Source: Trogon surrucura (Eukaryota; Chordata; Aves; Trogoniformes; Trogonidae). From it: a stretch of DNA of 64,000 nt. The stretch spans positions 48,642,264 to 48,706,263 of the forward strand of contig CM036621.1 in the NCBI GenBank assembly GCA_020746105.1, read 5' to 3'. The translations under genes were made by a program, and so were the position numbers. Numbering within the stretch: position 1 is the stretch's first letter; each line of letters opens with the position of its first letter. The notes below the pieces were generated by a model that saw nothing but the letters and a program-made list of their open reading frames with translations, had not been told where the DNA came from and made no database searches. Below, one piece after another: positions 13,201 to 25,200 of the stretch.

Positions 13201-16200
13201 GTGGTTGCGTACAGGAGTTGTCCCTTTCCTTGCACATACTGCTTGTTCCCCTACGTCCTTCGTGCTGCACCTTGTGAAGAAATTTGTAATGCTCCAAAGT
13301 GAAACCACAAACTAGGCCAGCTGGTCCTGTTCTGACTCTGTCTTTTAATTGTAGGCCTCTGTGTATGACGAGAGCGTTTACAGTGGGAGTCGTCGGTATA
13401 GTGCCTCTAGTTCTCGTGCTGTAAGATGTTTTCTGCATTTCCCTGTTGTCTTGTCTCTGTCCTTTAGTAACGTATGTGTGCCAGAAAGCAGCCTTTTCTG
13501 GGCTGAGGAACATTTAAGATGGACTGTGTGAGGTTCATAGCCTGCTGCTGTAGGTGAAAGAACGAGCACCGTTTCCATGAGTTCCATAAAGTAATAAGTA
13601 CTGATTTATCTGCTGTCGTAACTCCTGACGTCGCATGGAATGGGTCTGGCTAACACTGACAGAGCCTGGTGTTGGGCCTCTGCCTCCCCCGTGGTAAGGG
13701 GAATTCAGCTCTGCCTTCATTTGCAGATAAAACACCTTGGAAAGACATTACATAAAATGTCTTCCCTCGCTGAGACTTAGTCCTTCTTTCAAAAACTGAC
13801 GATAATACGGTTTTCCTCTTTTAAAAAAACCAGCAACACCAAACCATACTTCCCCAGTGTTACATCATTAGCACTTACCTGCCTGCATGAAGTGTTTTTG
13901 TGAATGTATGACTTGCTTGCTTTCCTTTCTTGGATTTATATTCTGTGGTGATGTCTCAGGCAACTTGTGACAGTGTTTTCAAAATACAGAGTGAAGGACT
14001 TTGTCGTTTATGGAGAGACAATATGAGGAATGACAATAAGAATTGTTTCCTTTCAAAAAAGAGAGCCTGCAGGACTCGGTTTACAGATTAGAAGGCAGAA
14101 AATGCCTTCACCTCTTCTCTGTGTCATGGTGGGCATTTAGGCCAGGCAGTACATCTGCTGTTGTGTCTGCCTTGGGTGGGGGCAAAAAAAAAAAAAAAGT
14201 GCCAGTCTTCCTTGATATTAAAATTCTGCTCTGTGGACCCACTGGTTATTCTGTCTCTGAACTCCTTCACTGATTATCAGGAGAAATGCTGGTGTTCATC
14301 CTCCTTCCTCCAGCCCCATCCCACCCTGTGCCACAGGTATTTGGAAGCCTGTGTATAACCCAGCCTTTCCAGTTTCTGTTGCACCATCACCCGTAGTAAT
14401 TAGAGAGTTGAAGTATGAGGTTTTTTACCTCAAAGGGAACAGCTTTGTCACAGTTACCAAGCGATCTGTCGTCACCTTAATGTCTCTGAACCTCGTAGCA
14501 CTTCCAATGTGTAGAGGGTGTGCCATTTGAGTTGCTGTGTCCCCAAAGGATGGGTTTGGATGGTGAGATGGCAGGTGAATGCAGGGGCTGAGGCTGGAGC
14601 TGGCCCTGCTTGGTCTCAGCTGAACAAGTGGCACTTGCTTCTATGTTCTGTCCTGCAATACACAGGGAGCAACTACTGAATGAATAGGTCCTGTGAAGTG
14701 TTAATAAGGAACTCCTCAGAAGTTAATACTTGTCCCCTGTTATGTGTTTACAGTTTACTCCATATCCTTGTTGTATTAAACACAAAACACCAGTGATGGT
14801 GCAAGGCTTCTGTGCTAAAACTACTTAATAAGAAAACAAAATCTAAGTATTTGCTTCGGTGCTTTTTGCTTTTAATTGAGGAATTGAAGTATCTGTGAAA
14901 ACAGTTGGAAATTGTGCAACACAGTTCTAAAGTTTGCACGTTCTCATCTGTGAAATGAGGCTCAGTAGTTCACATGCACGAAGCCAACATCACTTCACAT
15001 AAGGCATTTGAGGACATGGCTTGGTCACGTTCTGCCCTGCTTCAGGGCTTGCCAAGGGCTGTGTACCTGGGAACGTAATGCTTTGTGGCTGGTAACTAAG
15101 CTTGTGGTTGTACTGTAGCTGGGGTTATTTCCAGCTTAGCCTCTTACCATTTATTAGTACTGTAAGCTTAATTTTCATTTAATCACAGAATCACAGAATC
15201 ACAGAATGTTAAAGGTTGGAAGGGACCTCAAAGATCATCTAGTCCAACCCCCCTGCCAGAGCAGGATCACCTACACTAGAGCGCACAGGAACGCGTCCAG
15301 GCGGGTTTTGAATGTCTCCAGAGATGGAGATTCCACAACCTCCCTAGGCAGCCTGTTCCAGTGCTCAGTCACCCTCACAGTGAAAAAGTTTTTCCTCATA
15401 TTTTTCTGGAACCTCCTGTGTTCCAGCTTCCACCCATTGCCCCTTGTCCTGTCAGTGGACGCCGCTGAAAAGAGCCTGGCTCCATCCTCCTGACATTCCC
15501 CCTTGACATATTTATAAACATTGATGAGGTCACCCCTCAGCCTCCTCTTCTCCAAGCTAAAGAGATCCAGCTCCTTCAGCCTTTCCTCATAAGGGAGATG
15601 CTCCACTCCCTTCACCATCTTTGTGGCTCTACGCTGGACTCTCTCAAGCAGCTCCCTGTCCTTCTTGAACTGAGGGGCCCAGAACTGGACACAATATTCC
15701 AGATGCGGCCTCACCAGGGCAGAGTAGAGGGGCAGGAGGACCTCTCTTGACCTACTTGCTACTCCCCTTCTAATACACCCCAGGATGCCATTGGCCTTCT
15801 TGGCCACGAGGGCACACTGCTGGCTCATGGTCATCCTGCTGTCCACTAGAACCCCCAGGTCCCTTTCCCCTGCACTGCTCTCCAGCAGGGCAGTCCCCAA
15901 CCTATATTGGCACATGGGGTTATTTTTTCCCAAGTGCAAAACTCTACACTTGCCCTTATTAAACTTCATCAGATTTCTCCCCGCCCAGCCCTCCAGCCTG
16001 TCCAGGTCTCTCTGAATGGCTGCACAGCCTTCTGGTGTGTCAACCACTCCCCCCAACTTCGTATCATCAGCAAACTTGCTGACAACATTCTCTAATCCCT
16101 CATCCAGATCGTTGATGAATATATTAAACAGCACCGGCCCAAGCACTGACCCCTGAGGGACCCCACTAGACACAGGCATCCAGCCAGACTCGGCCCCATT

Positions 16201-19200
16201 GACCACAACCCTCTGGCTTCTTCCCTTCAACCAGTTCTCGACCCACCTCACTACTTGGTCATCCAGACCACACTTCCTCAGTTTACCTATGAGGATGCTG
16301 TGGGAGACGGTGTCAAAGGCCTTGCTGATGTCCAGGTAGACCACGTCCACTGCATGGCCACCATCCATCCACCTGGTTATGTCTTCGTAAAAGGCTATCA
16401 GGTTGGTCAAACATGACTTCCCCTTGGCAAAGCCATGCTGACTGCCCCTAATAACCTTCTTATCCTTGATATGCCTAGAGACAGTGTCAAGGATAAGATG
16501 TTCCATCACCTTTCCAGGGATGGAGGTGAGGCTGACCGGTCTGTAGTTACTCGGGTCATCCTTCCTGCCCTTCTTATAGACTGGAGTGACATTCGCTTTC
16601 CTCCAGTCTTCAGGCACCTCACCTGTTACCCACGACTTACCAAAGATGATGGAGAGTGGCCTAGCAATGACTCCCGCCAGCTCCCTCAGCACCCGTGGGT
16701 GCATCCCATCAGGGCCCATGGATTTATGAATGTCCAAGTGTTCAAACTGATCCTTAACCCACTCCTCATCAATCAGGGCAGACTCCTCCTTTGTCATGAC
16801 TTCCTCTGGGGCCTTAGGGGACTGAGGCTCCTGAGGACGGTCTCCAACAGTGTAGACAGAGGCAAAGAAGGCATTCAGCAACTCTGCCTTCTTTCTGTGC
16901 CTTTTTGTTAGTGTGACTAATGGTGCTGAAACAGTCCTCCAGTAGCTTGGCGAAGACCTGGCTGTCTCTAGCTGAGGAGTCCAGGGGGTTCCTCTAGTGG
17001 CCACGTAACTTAACAGAGGAAACCTTCAATAGAGTCAGAGTACATGCATCTCAAAAGTAGGCTAATTCTGTAGATTTCAGTGGCTTTGTATCTGAGAAAC
17101 AGTCTCTTAAGTGCCTATAAAATAAACACATAAAGGCCTTTAGCAGCATAGTCTGAGTTGTGTAGAAGAGCAGTTCCTTAGGCCTGTTCCTGTCCCTAAA
17201 CTACCTCCACTCTTGTGTCGATACAAGCTTTTTGCATGTGAAATTTGACCAACTGACATGACAAAGCTTAGCGCTTTACGAAGGCTTTGTTCACTACTGC
17301 CTTGAGGTAGTAGTGATAGGAAAAATATCATGTCTGGTAAACCTCAATCTTCTTTAATTGCTGTCTGTCCCGAATGTGTCAGAAACTACCTTTTGTACAT
17401 ACTTCTCTGCCTTTCTATAAAGTACATCTAAATACAAGATTGAGTGTGAAGCTGCTGCTCTGACATCTGTGAAAGTAAAGGGAATAAGTCTAAAATGCAT
17501 TTTCAGTGTAAGTTTTAGTTCTATTTCCCTGATGCTTTAGACTTTCATTCCCCTTCTCTGCTTCCACTGCATTATAACCTCTGGAAATAAACCACTGTAG
17601 ACACATACTTTGTCCTTGTCAGCAACAAGTCAGCCCTGTCTGTTCTGCATCACTGCTTAGTTGTTTGCTTTTAAAAAGGACTAAAATACTTTCTTTGGCA
17701 GGAGATGAGGACTGCAGGTGCTGGAGAAACAGGAGAGAGAACTTAGTCTCTGAGATGGTCTCAGTTTTTACTTAAATCACCATATAGATGGATGTTTCTT
17801 GCTTTGGCCTGTGAAGCATGGATTCATTTTTATGTGCACAATGTTGGAAACATGGAAGAAGGCTCACCAGAGAACCTGAGAGCTCTTGGAGAAGCAGTAG
17901 GATTTAGTCTTTTGTATAGAGACTGAGTTGTCTACTTGCGACTGGTATTTTAAGATACATAAATGAATCATTATCCTGTCATTCTAAGAATTAAATCAAA
18001 ACTCTACTTGGTCTGTCAACTGGAACTACTGCTTGCCTTAATTTTTAAATTAACAGTTGAGGTGTCTGTTCTGACTTTTACTGCTGTTCCTTTGTCCAGC
18101 TGCATGTAACCGTTTTCGTAACTAACTTCGGATGTAATGCCCTAAATCCTTTCTCGCTTCCTTTCCTTCCCAGTTCTAATGCTTTTCTCTTTTCTCTGCT
18201 TGCTCTTCTTTACTTGCGACAGCCTTCTGAGTACAGCTGCTACCTTGGTTCAGGATCTCGGGCATCCTCAAGAGCCAGCTCTGCTCGGGCCAGTCCAGTG
18301 GTGAGCTCCTCTATTTTCCTTTGTCCTTAAACTGTTTAATTCCTCTGTTCTTCAAGGTCTTTTTTGTACAAAGACATGACTGACTGTCATGACATAGTTT
18401 CTTCTGGTATTAATTGGGCTTTCTGAGTAATGTTTGAGAAGAAGGGGTGAACCAAATGAGAAATTACAAGACCAGAGTAATTTCTTTGCAGATGCATGTG
18501 TTTTTACCATAGAAAATGTACGTTTTGGACTCCCCTGACAATGCTGAATATTTTTGAAGTTGGATATGAAGCACATCAGTAAAGATAACGTGAAAAAGAC
18601 TGGGCTGTTGATGCTAGTGTTCCTTCACAGAATCACAGAATCACAGAATGTTAAAGGTTGGAAGGGACCTCAAAGATCATCTAGTCCAACCCCCCTGCCA
18701 GAGCAGGATCACCTACACTAGAGCGCACAGGAACGCGTCCAGGCGGGTTTTGAATGTCTCAAGAGATGGAGATTCCACAACCTCCCTAGGCAGCCTGTTC
18801 CAGTGCTCAGTCACCCTCACAGTGAAAAAGTTTTTCCTCATATTTTTCTGGAACCTCCTGTGTTCCAGCTTCCACCCATTGCCCCTTGTCCTGTCAGTGG
18901 ACGCCGCTGAAAAGAGCCTGGCTCCATCCTCCTGACATTCCCCCTTGACATATTTATAAACATTGATGAGGTCACCCCTCAGCCTCCTCTTCTCCAAGCT
19001 AAAGAGATCCAGCTCCTTCAGCCTTTCCTCATAAGGGAGATGCTCCACTCCCTTCACCATCTTTGTGGCTCTACGCTGGACTCTCTCAAGCAGCTCCCTG
19101 TCCTTCTTGAACTGAGGGGCCCAGAACTGGACACAATATTCCAGATGCGGCCTCACCAGGGCAGAGTAGAGGGGCAGGAGGACCTCTCTTGACCTACTTG

Positions 19201-22200
19201 CTACTCCCCTTCTAATACACCCCAGGATGCCATTGGCCTTCTTGGCCACGAGGGCACACTGCTGGCTCATGGTCATCCTGCTGTCCACTAGAACCCCCAG
19301 GTCCCTTTCCCCTGCACTGCTCTCCAGCAGGGCAGTCCCCAACCTATATTGGCACATGGGGTTATTTTTTCCCAAGTGCAAAACTCTACACTTGCCCTTA
19401 TTAAACTTCATCAGATTTCTCCCCGCCCAGCCCTCCAGCCTGTCCAGGTCTCTCTGAATGGCTGCACAGCCTTCTGGTGTGTCAACCACTCCCCCCAACT
19501 TCGTATCATCAGCAAACTTGCTGACAACATTCTCTAATCCCTCATCCAGATCGTTGATGAATATATTAAACAGCACCGGCCCAAGCACTGACCCCTGAGG
19601 GACCCCACTAGACACAGGCATCCAGCCAGACTCGGCCCCATTGACCACAACCCTCTGGCTTCTTCCCTTCAACCAGTTCTCGACCCACCTCACTACTTGG
19701 TCATCCAGACCACACTTCCTCAGTTTACCTATGAGGATGCTGTGGGAGACGGTGTCAAAGGCCTTGCTGATGTCCAGGTAGACCACGTCCACTGCATGGC
19801 CACCATCCATCCACCTAGTTATGTCTTCGTAAAAGGCTATCAGGTTGGTCAAACATGACTTCCCCTTGGCAAAGCCATGCTGACTGCCCCTAATAACCTT
19901 CTTATCCTTGATATGCCTAGAGACAGTGTCAAGGATAAGATGTTCCATCACCTTTCCAGGGATGGAGGTGAGGCTGACCGGTCTGTAGTTACTCGGGTCA
20001 TCCTTCCTGCCCTTCTTATAGACTGGAGTGACATTCGCTTTCCTCCAGTCTTCAGGCACCTCACCTGTTACCCACGACTTACCAAAGATGATGGAGAGTG
20101 GCCTAGCAATGACTCCCGCCAGCTCCCTCAGCACCCGTGGGTGCATCCCATCAGGGCCCATGGATTTATGAATGTCCAAGTGTTCAAACTGATCCTTAAC
20201 CCACTCCTCATCAATCAGGGCAGACTCCTCCTTTGTCATGACTTCCTCTGGGACCTTAGGGGACTGAGGCTCCTGAGGACGGTCTCCAACAGTGTAGACA
20301 GAGGCAAAGAAGGCATTCAGCAACTCTGCCTTCTTTCTGTCCTCTGTCTCCAGGGCACCCACCTCATTCAACAGAGGGCCTACATTGCCTCTAGTGTTAG
20401 TTTTGTCAGCAATGTATTTGAAGAAGCCCTTTCTGTTGTCTTTGACCTCCCTTGCAAGTTTTAACTCCAAGGAGGCCTTAGCTTTTCTGATTGCCTCCCT
20501 GCACTCCCTGACAGCTGCCCTGTACTCCACCCAAGTGGTCAGCCCTTCCTTCCACAATTTAAACACCCTCCCCTTCCACCTGAGTCTGCCCAGCAGATCC
20601 CTGGTTAACCAAGCAGGTCTCCTGGATCTCTTTCTTGATTTCCTACCTGATGGGATGCACTGATCCTGAGCTTCAAAGAAGTGGTCTTTGAATGCCAACC
20701 AACTGTCTTGGGCCCCTTTACCTTTCAGCTCCCTGTCCCACGGGGTATCCCCCAGTAATTGCTTGAAGAGGCCAAAGTTGGCCCTTCTGAAGTCCAGAGT
20801 TGCGATCCTGCTTGCTATTCTGTTTTTACCGCACAGGATCCTGAACTCCACCATCTCATGGTCGCTGCAGCCAAGGTTGCCCTCAACCTTCACTGCTTCA
20901 ACCAGTCCTTCCTTGTTGGTGAACACAAGGTCCAGCAGCGCTCCTCTCCTGGTAGGCTCATCTACCATTTGCATCAAAAAGTTATCATCGATGCACTGGA
21001 GGAACCTCCTGGACTGAGGATGGCTGGCTGTGTGGGACTTCCAGCAAACGTCTGGGTAGTTGAAATCCCCCATGAGAACCAGGGCCTGGGACTGAGAGGC
21101 TGCTGTCATCTGCCTGTAAAAGGCCTCATCAACTTCCACCTCCTGATCAGGTGGTCTATAGTAGACACCCACCACAGTGTCACCTAAGCTAGCCTGCCCC
21201 TTAATTCTCACCCATAAACTCTCTACTTGCTCCTCATCTGCTGCTCGATGGATCTGAATACACTCCAGTTGCTCTCTCACGTACAGAGCAACTCCCCCAC
21301 CTCGCCTCATCAACCTGTCTTTCCTAAAGAGAACATAACCATCAAGGCCCACATTCCAGTTATGTGAGCTGTCCCACCACGTCTCTGTAATTGCAATAAG
21401 ATCATAGTTCTCCAGCCGAACATAGACTTCTAATTCTCCCTGCTTATTCCCCATGCTTCTTGCATTGGTGTACAGACACTTCAGAGATTTAATGGAGCAT
21501 CTGTTACCGTTGCTTGTGCATTTTTTGCCTAACCCTGGGATACTTCCCCTTGGCTCATGTGTAGAGACTCGGGTTTTATCCCCTTCCCCCTTCCAACTTA
21601 GTTTAAAGCCCTATCTATTAATCCTGCCAACTCTCCAGCAAGAATTCTCCTCCCTCTCTTAGACAGGTCTACACCATCTATATCTCTCATGCCCAGTACT
21701 GCATAAACTTCCCCGTGATCATAATACCCAAAACGTTGTTGGAGGCACCAGTCTTTAAGCCATGCATTAACTGCATCTACTTTTCTTTTCCTTTCACTAT
21801 TCCTGTCACCTACTAATGGGATAGATGAGAAAACTACCTGTGCCCCCGATCCTTTGATCACCTGGCCCAACAACTTAAAGTCCTTTTTAATTCTCTGAGT
21901 ACTTCTATGATTGATCTCGTCACTGCCAGCCTGGACAATCAACAATGGGTAATAATCAGTGGGACTCACCAGCCTGGGAAGTTTTTTAGTAATGTCCCTA
22001 ATCCGAGCTCCAGGGAGGCAACAGACTTCCCTGTGGACTGGGTCTGGACGGCAAATGGGACCCTCTGTTCCCCTCAGGATGGAGTCACCAATGACAACTA
22101 CCCTCCTTTTCTTTTTAATTGAACTAGTCCTGATGCATAGGTCTGATTTGGTCAGCGAAGTCAACCTTACGTCTCCACATTCATTCACCTCTTCTTTTCC

Positions 22201-25200
22201 ATGGCTCTCCTCTTCCAGAGCACTGTACCTGTTCTGTAGAGGCAACTGAGCAGGTGAGGGAGGCTGGGCATGGACCCGCCTTCCTCTCCGAGCCAGGACT
22301 TGTTTCCATTCCCCCTCATCACCTTGGTCCCCTCCTTTGACCTCATGGCCAGAGGGGAGAGGATCCCCTGTTGCATGTGGAGAGTGCTGTGTGTGCATCA
22401 GGGACTGGCTCCACCAATCTATCTCTCTTTCACACTCCCTAATGCTCCTCAGCCTCTCCACTTCTTCTTTTAGCTCTACCACAAGATGGAGGAGATCATC
22501 CAACTGACCGCACCTCACACAGGCACTGTCAGATGCAGCGTCTGGGAGGCACAGGCTCAGGCACTCCCTGCAGCCGGCAGCCTGCACAGCTGCGTCCTTG
22601 TGCTGGAGCACTGTTTGGGTCCCCACACTCCTCCTCGTGGTGGCTTTCTGTCTGGTGGCAACCATAATGGGGAAGAAGAAAAAAAAAAGGAAAGAAAAAT
22701 GATCAAAAAACAAAAAAAAAAAAAAAAAAAAAAAAAACAACAACAACAAAAAAAAAAAAATAGAAAAGAATTAACCAATAACCACCCTTCACCTCTTATG
22801 CCCAGGGTCTGCGATCCTCGCCCTCCCTGAGCCACCAGTAACACCCCGCTGTGCCCGCGGATCACCAGAGTCCAGCAGGTCCTCCCCTCCCCCACGCTCG
22901 CGCCGCTCTCAAGAGTCAGATGGCTAGCCGCTTTTGAGTTTCGCGGGCTGCCGGCTTCCTCCTCGCCTACGTCACTCTCTCCCGCCTCGCGAGATTCCCT
23001 CTCAGTTCCGGGTCCCGCTCTCTCTCCTCGGCTTCACCGTCGCCGGCAAAGCCCCCTCTCGCCTCAATCCGCCCAGAAATCGGAGAAAAAAACCGCTCTT
23101 ACTGCAGCAGCTGTCGCTGCCGCTGTCCGCGCAGTCCGAAGGAGTCAGCCGATCTGATTCCTTCAGTTATTAGAATCAGAATCTTACTGAAGCGTTCAGG
23201 TATTTTAGTTTCTCTACATGGAGCTACATTTTGCAAAGCTGCAGGGCTATCCAGGGACTGGATTTGAACATGTTTGTTGGATTGTAGGTTCCCAGGCACT
23301 GCAGAGTCTTTAGCATGGTGAAGTGCTAGAAGGTTTACTACATACCCAGCATGTCTGGCAGCATGAATTCCTAAGCAGTCATGGCTGAAAAAGGCTCAAG
23401 ACAGAGACAAGACTTTTTCCTGTGCTTTTTACAGATATAAAGTCATTGTCTTCTGTTTTTTTCAGTGGCATATTGCCGGTTTTTCTTTGTGATTGTTCCA
23501 TCTAGCTGTTTACAACTCTGAGTATCTCTCCTGATTAATTCCGGGGCAAGGCCTGATGGTGTGATGACTGTAGCAGAGTATAGTAGCGTGTCTCTCCGAG
23601 GATATGTGCATCTTACAGTAAACTAGTCTATAACAAAATTCATCTTCCACAGAGAGTGAGTTTTGAGGAGTTGCACCCAGTTTCAGTAAACTTGCTTGGC
23701 TTCATGGAAGCATTCCTTCCAGTAAATTTTGAATGTGCCCGTTCTCCTGGGACCTGTCATGCATTAGGTACCACATCCTCAAGATACAAAGTGATGAGAA
23801 GGGTGATACTGTAAATTTAACACACACAATGTGCTTCTGTAGCATCCTCTTGCCTTTGTTGCTTTGCTGAGGAGCTGAAACATAAATGTTGCCTTAAGGA
23901 CTAATTAAAATGGAGTGTTTGGGCAATCAAAGCAGCTACCACAACATGCAACAAGGGTAAGCTGTAACATGAATGTTTGGAGTGTTCCTCTTCCATAAAC
24001 ACACACAGGAATGCAGTAAGGAATTGCTTTCTATCTGATGTCCCCCATCATGCTGGTTCCCTCTTCAAACGCAGCGTGCAATTTGAAAACCCATGTGCTT
24101 TGGAGGCTTTTCTCCCTGTGCTGCAGGTCTGCATCCCAGGGAGGAAAGGTGCCTGAACTCTACACGCAGGGTTATTTCTTGTCGTCAGGCAGGGAGTGGG
24201 TGAGCCTTTTGATCATCTCTTTGCTTCTAAGTGAGAAAAAGCTGAATAAACTGACTGTGGCAAAGGCGAATAGACCTGTGTGCTCTGAAGTATTAGTGCT
24301 TTTTAAAGACAAGATGTTTTAAATTTTTCTATTTTTTTAAAAAAAAGAATTTTAATCAGATAGTGTATGGCAGACGGTGAGCTATAAATAAATCAGTATT
24401 TTAATTAGTCCCTGAATCTAAGTCCCTGAGCTATGAGTTCTTGCAGTATATATCTTACATTAATAGTACTTCTTAAATGGCTTTGCACACGGAATTTCAA
24501 TTATCCCCAAAGCAAAAAATAATCAGAATAACCAGGGATTCTATTAAGTTCTTTAAGTATAAGAATTGGATAGCCACATGTTGATGCTGATTTCCATTAT
24601 GTGATTTTTTGCATGCAGTCTGAGTCATTCGTGCAAGTCGCTTATGGTAATCGCAAAATGCAGCTTACCCCTCGTGGGAGCTATAGGGGATTTTTTGTCT
24701 TTCAATTTTCGGCTTACGCTTTGGGGTGTTTGTATGCAAGTGGCTGGAGATGGTTAGCTGCGTCAGCACTGACACTGGAGAGACACCAAACTGCATCTAC
24801 TTCACAAGGAGACAACAGGCTGTTTCAAATTTATTTATTTTAAATTTAATTAGTCATTGCAGTGTGTGAAGAGCTTCTGCTGTTTCCATGGCCTTGAAGA
24901 AGAGCTGAAAGTTAATACCGTAGTGGGTCTAAAATACACCACTGCTGGGGCTTTGCTTCTCCTAATACGAGGTAGTACAAGCCTTGTGGGCACAGTGGTG
25001 TTGCTCTTAAAAATTCTAATTAGTGCATGGGGTTAATGCAGCAGCATTTTGTGATTTTATTTTTTTTCCCTCTTTTTTTCTGTATTAAACAGACAATGCC
25101 TTTTCCTGTAACTGAAAGGAAGGAATCACTTGCCTATTACTAGAAGAAGTTTTAAGGCGTTTTGGTAACTTTTCCAGCTGTGTGCTTGGCATTAAGGATG

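Larger units (their letters stand above)
13421..18222. other. LRRFIP1: LRRFIP1 intron with one long CR1 copy
   Basis: It contains the CR1 copy at 15181-16898, described separately. The rest is AT-rich intron in which I see no exon. Confidence 0.7.
18628..23157 (-). mobile_element. CR1 LINE, apparently full length (about 4.5 kb)
   Basis: Reading the minus strand, the element starts at about 23157 with a GC- and CpG-rich leader. It continues with ORF1 (22665-21598), ORF2 (from the open frame at 21610 to 18713), a 3' UTR and the terminal 8-mer repeats at 18628-18655. An 8-bp direct repeat, ttccttca, flanks it (18620-18627 and 23158-23165) and may be a target-site duplication. The roughly 4.5 kb length fits a complete CR1, whereas most avian copies are heavily 5'-truncated (established knowledge). 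A run of A with CAA units (about 22685-22760 on the + strand) lies just upstream of ORF1. The element sits antisense in an LRRFIP1 intron, 327 bp after an exon. Confidence 0.9.

Noticed and set aside
16435..20464. + strand frames of 158 and 195 codons over the CR1 copies
   Set aside because: Antisense shadows of CR1 ORF2; their repetition at both copies reflects only the duplication of the element.
22666..22749. N-terminal Phe/Leu-rich extension of CR1 ORF1
   Set aside because: Translated from the poly-T tract; the ATG at 22665 gives a normal ORF1 start.
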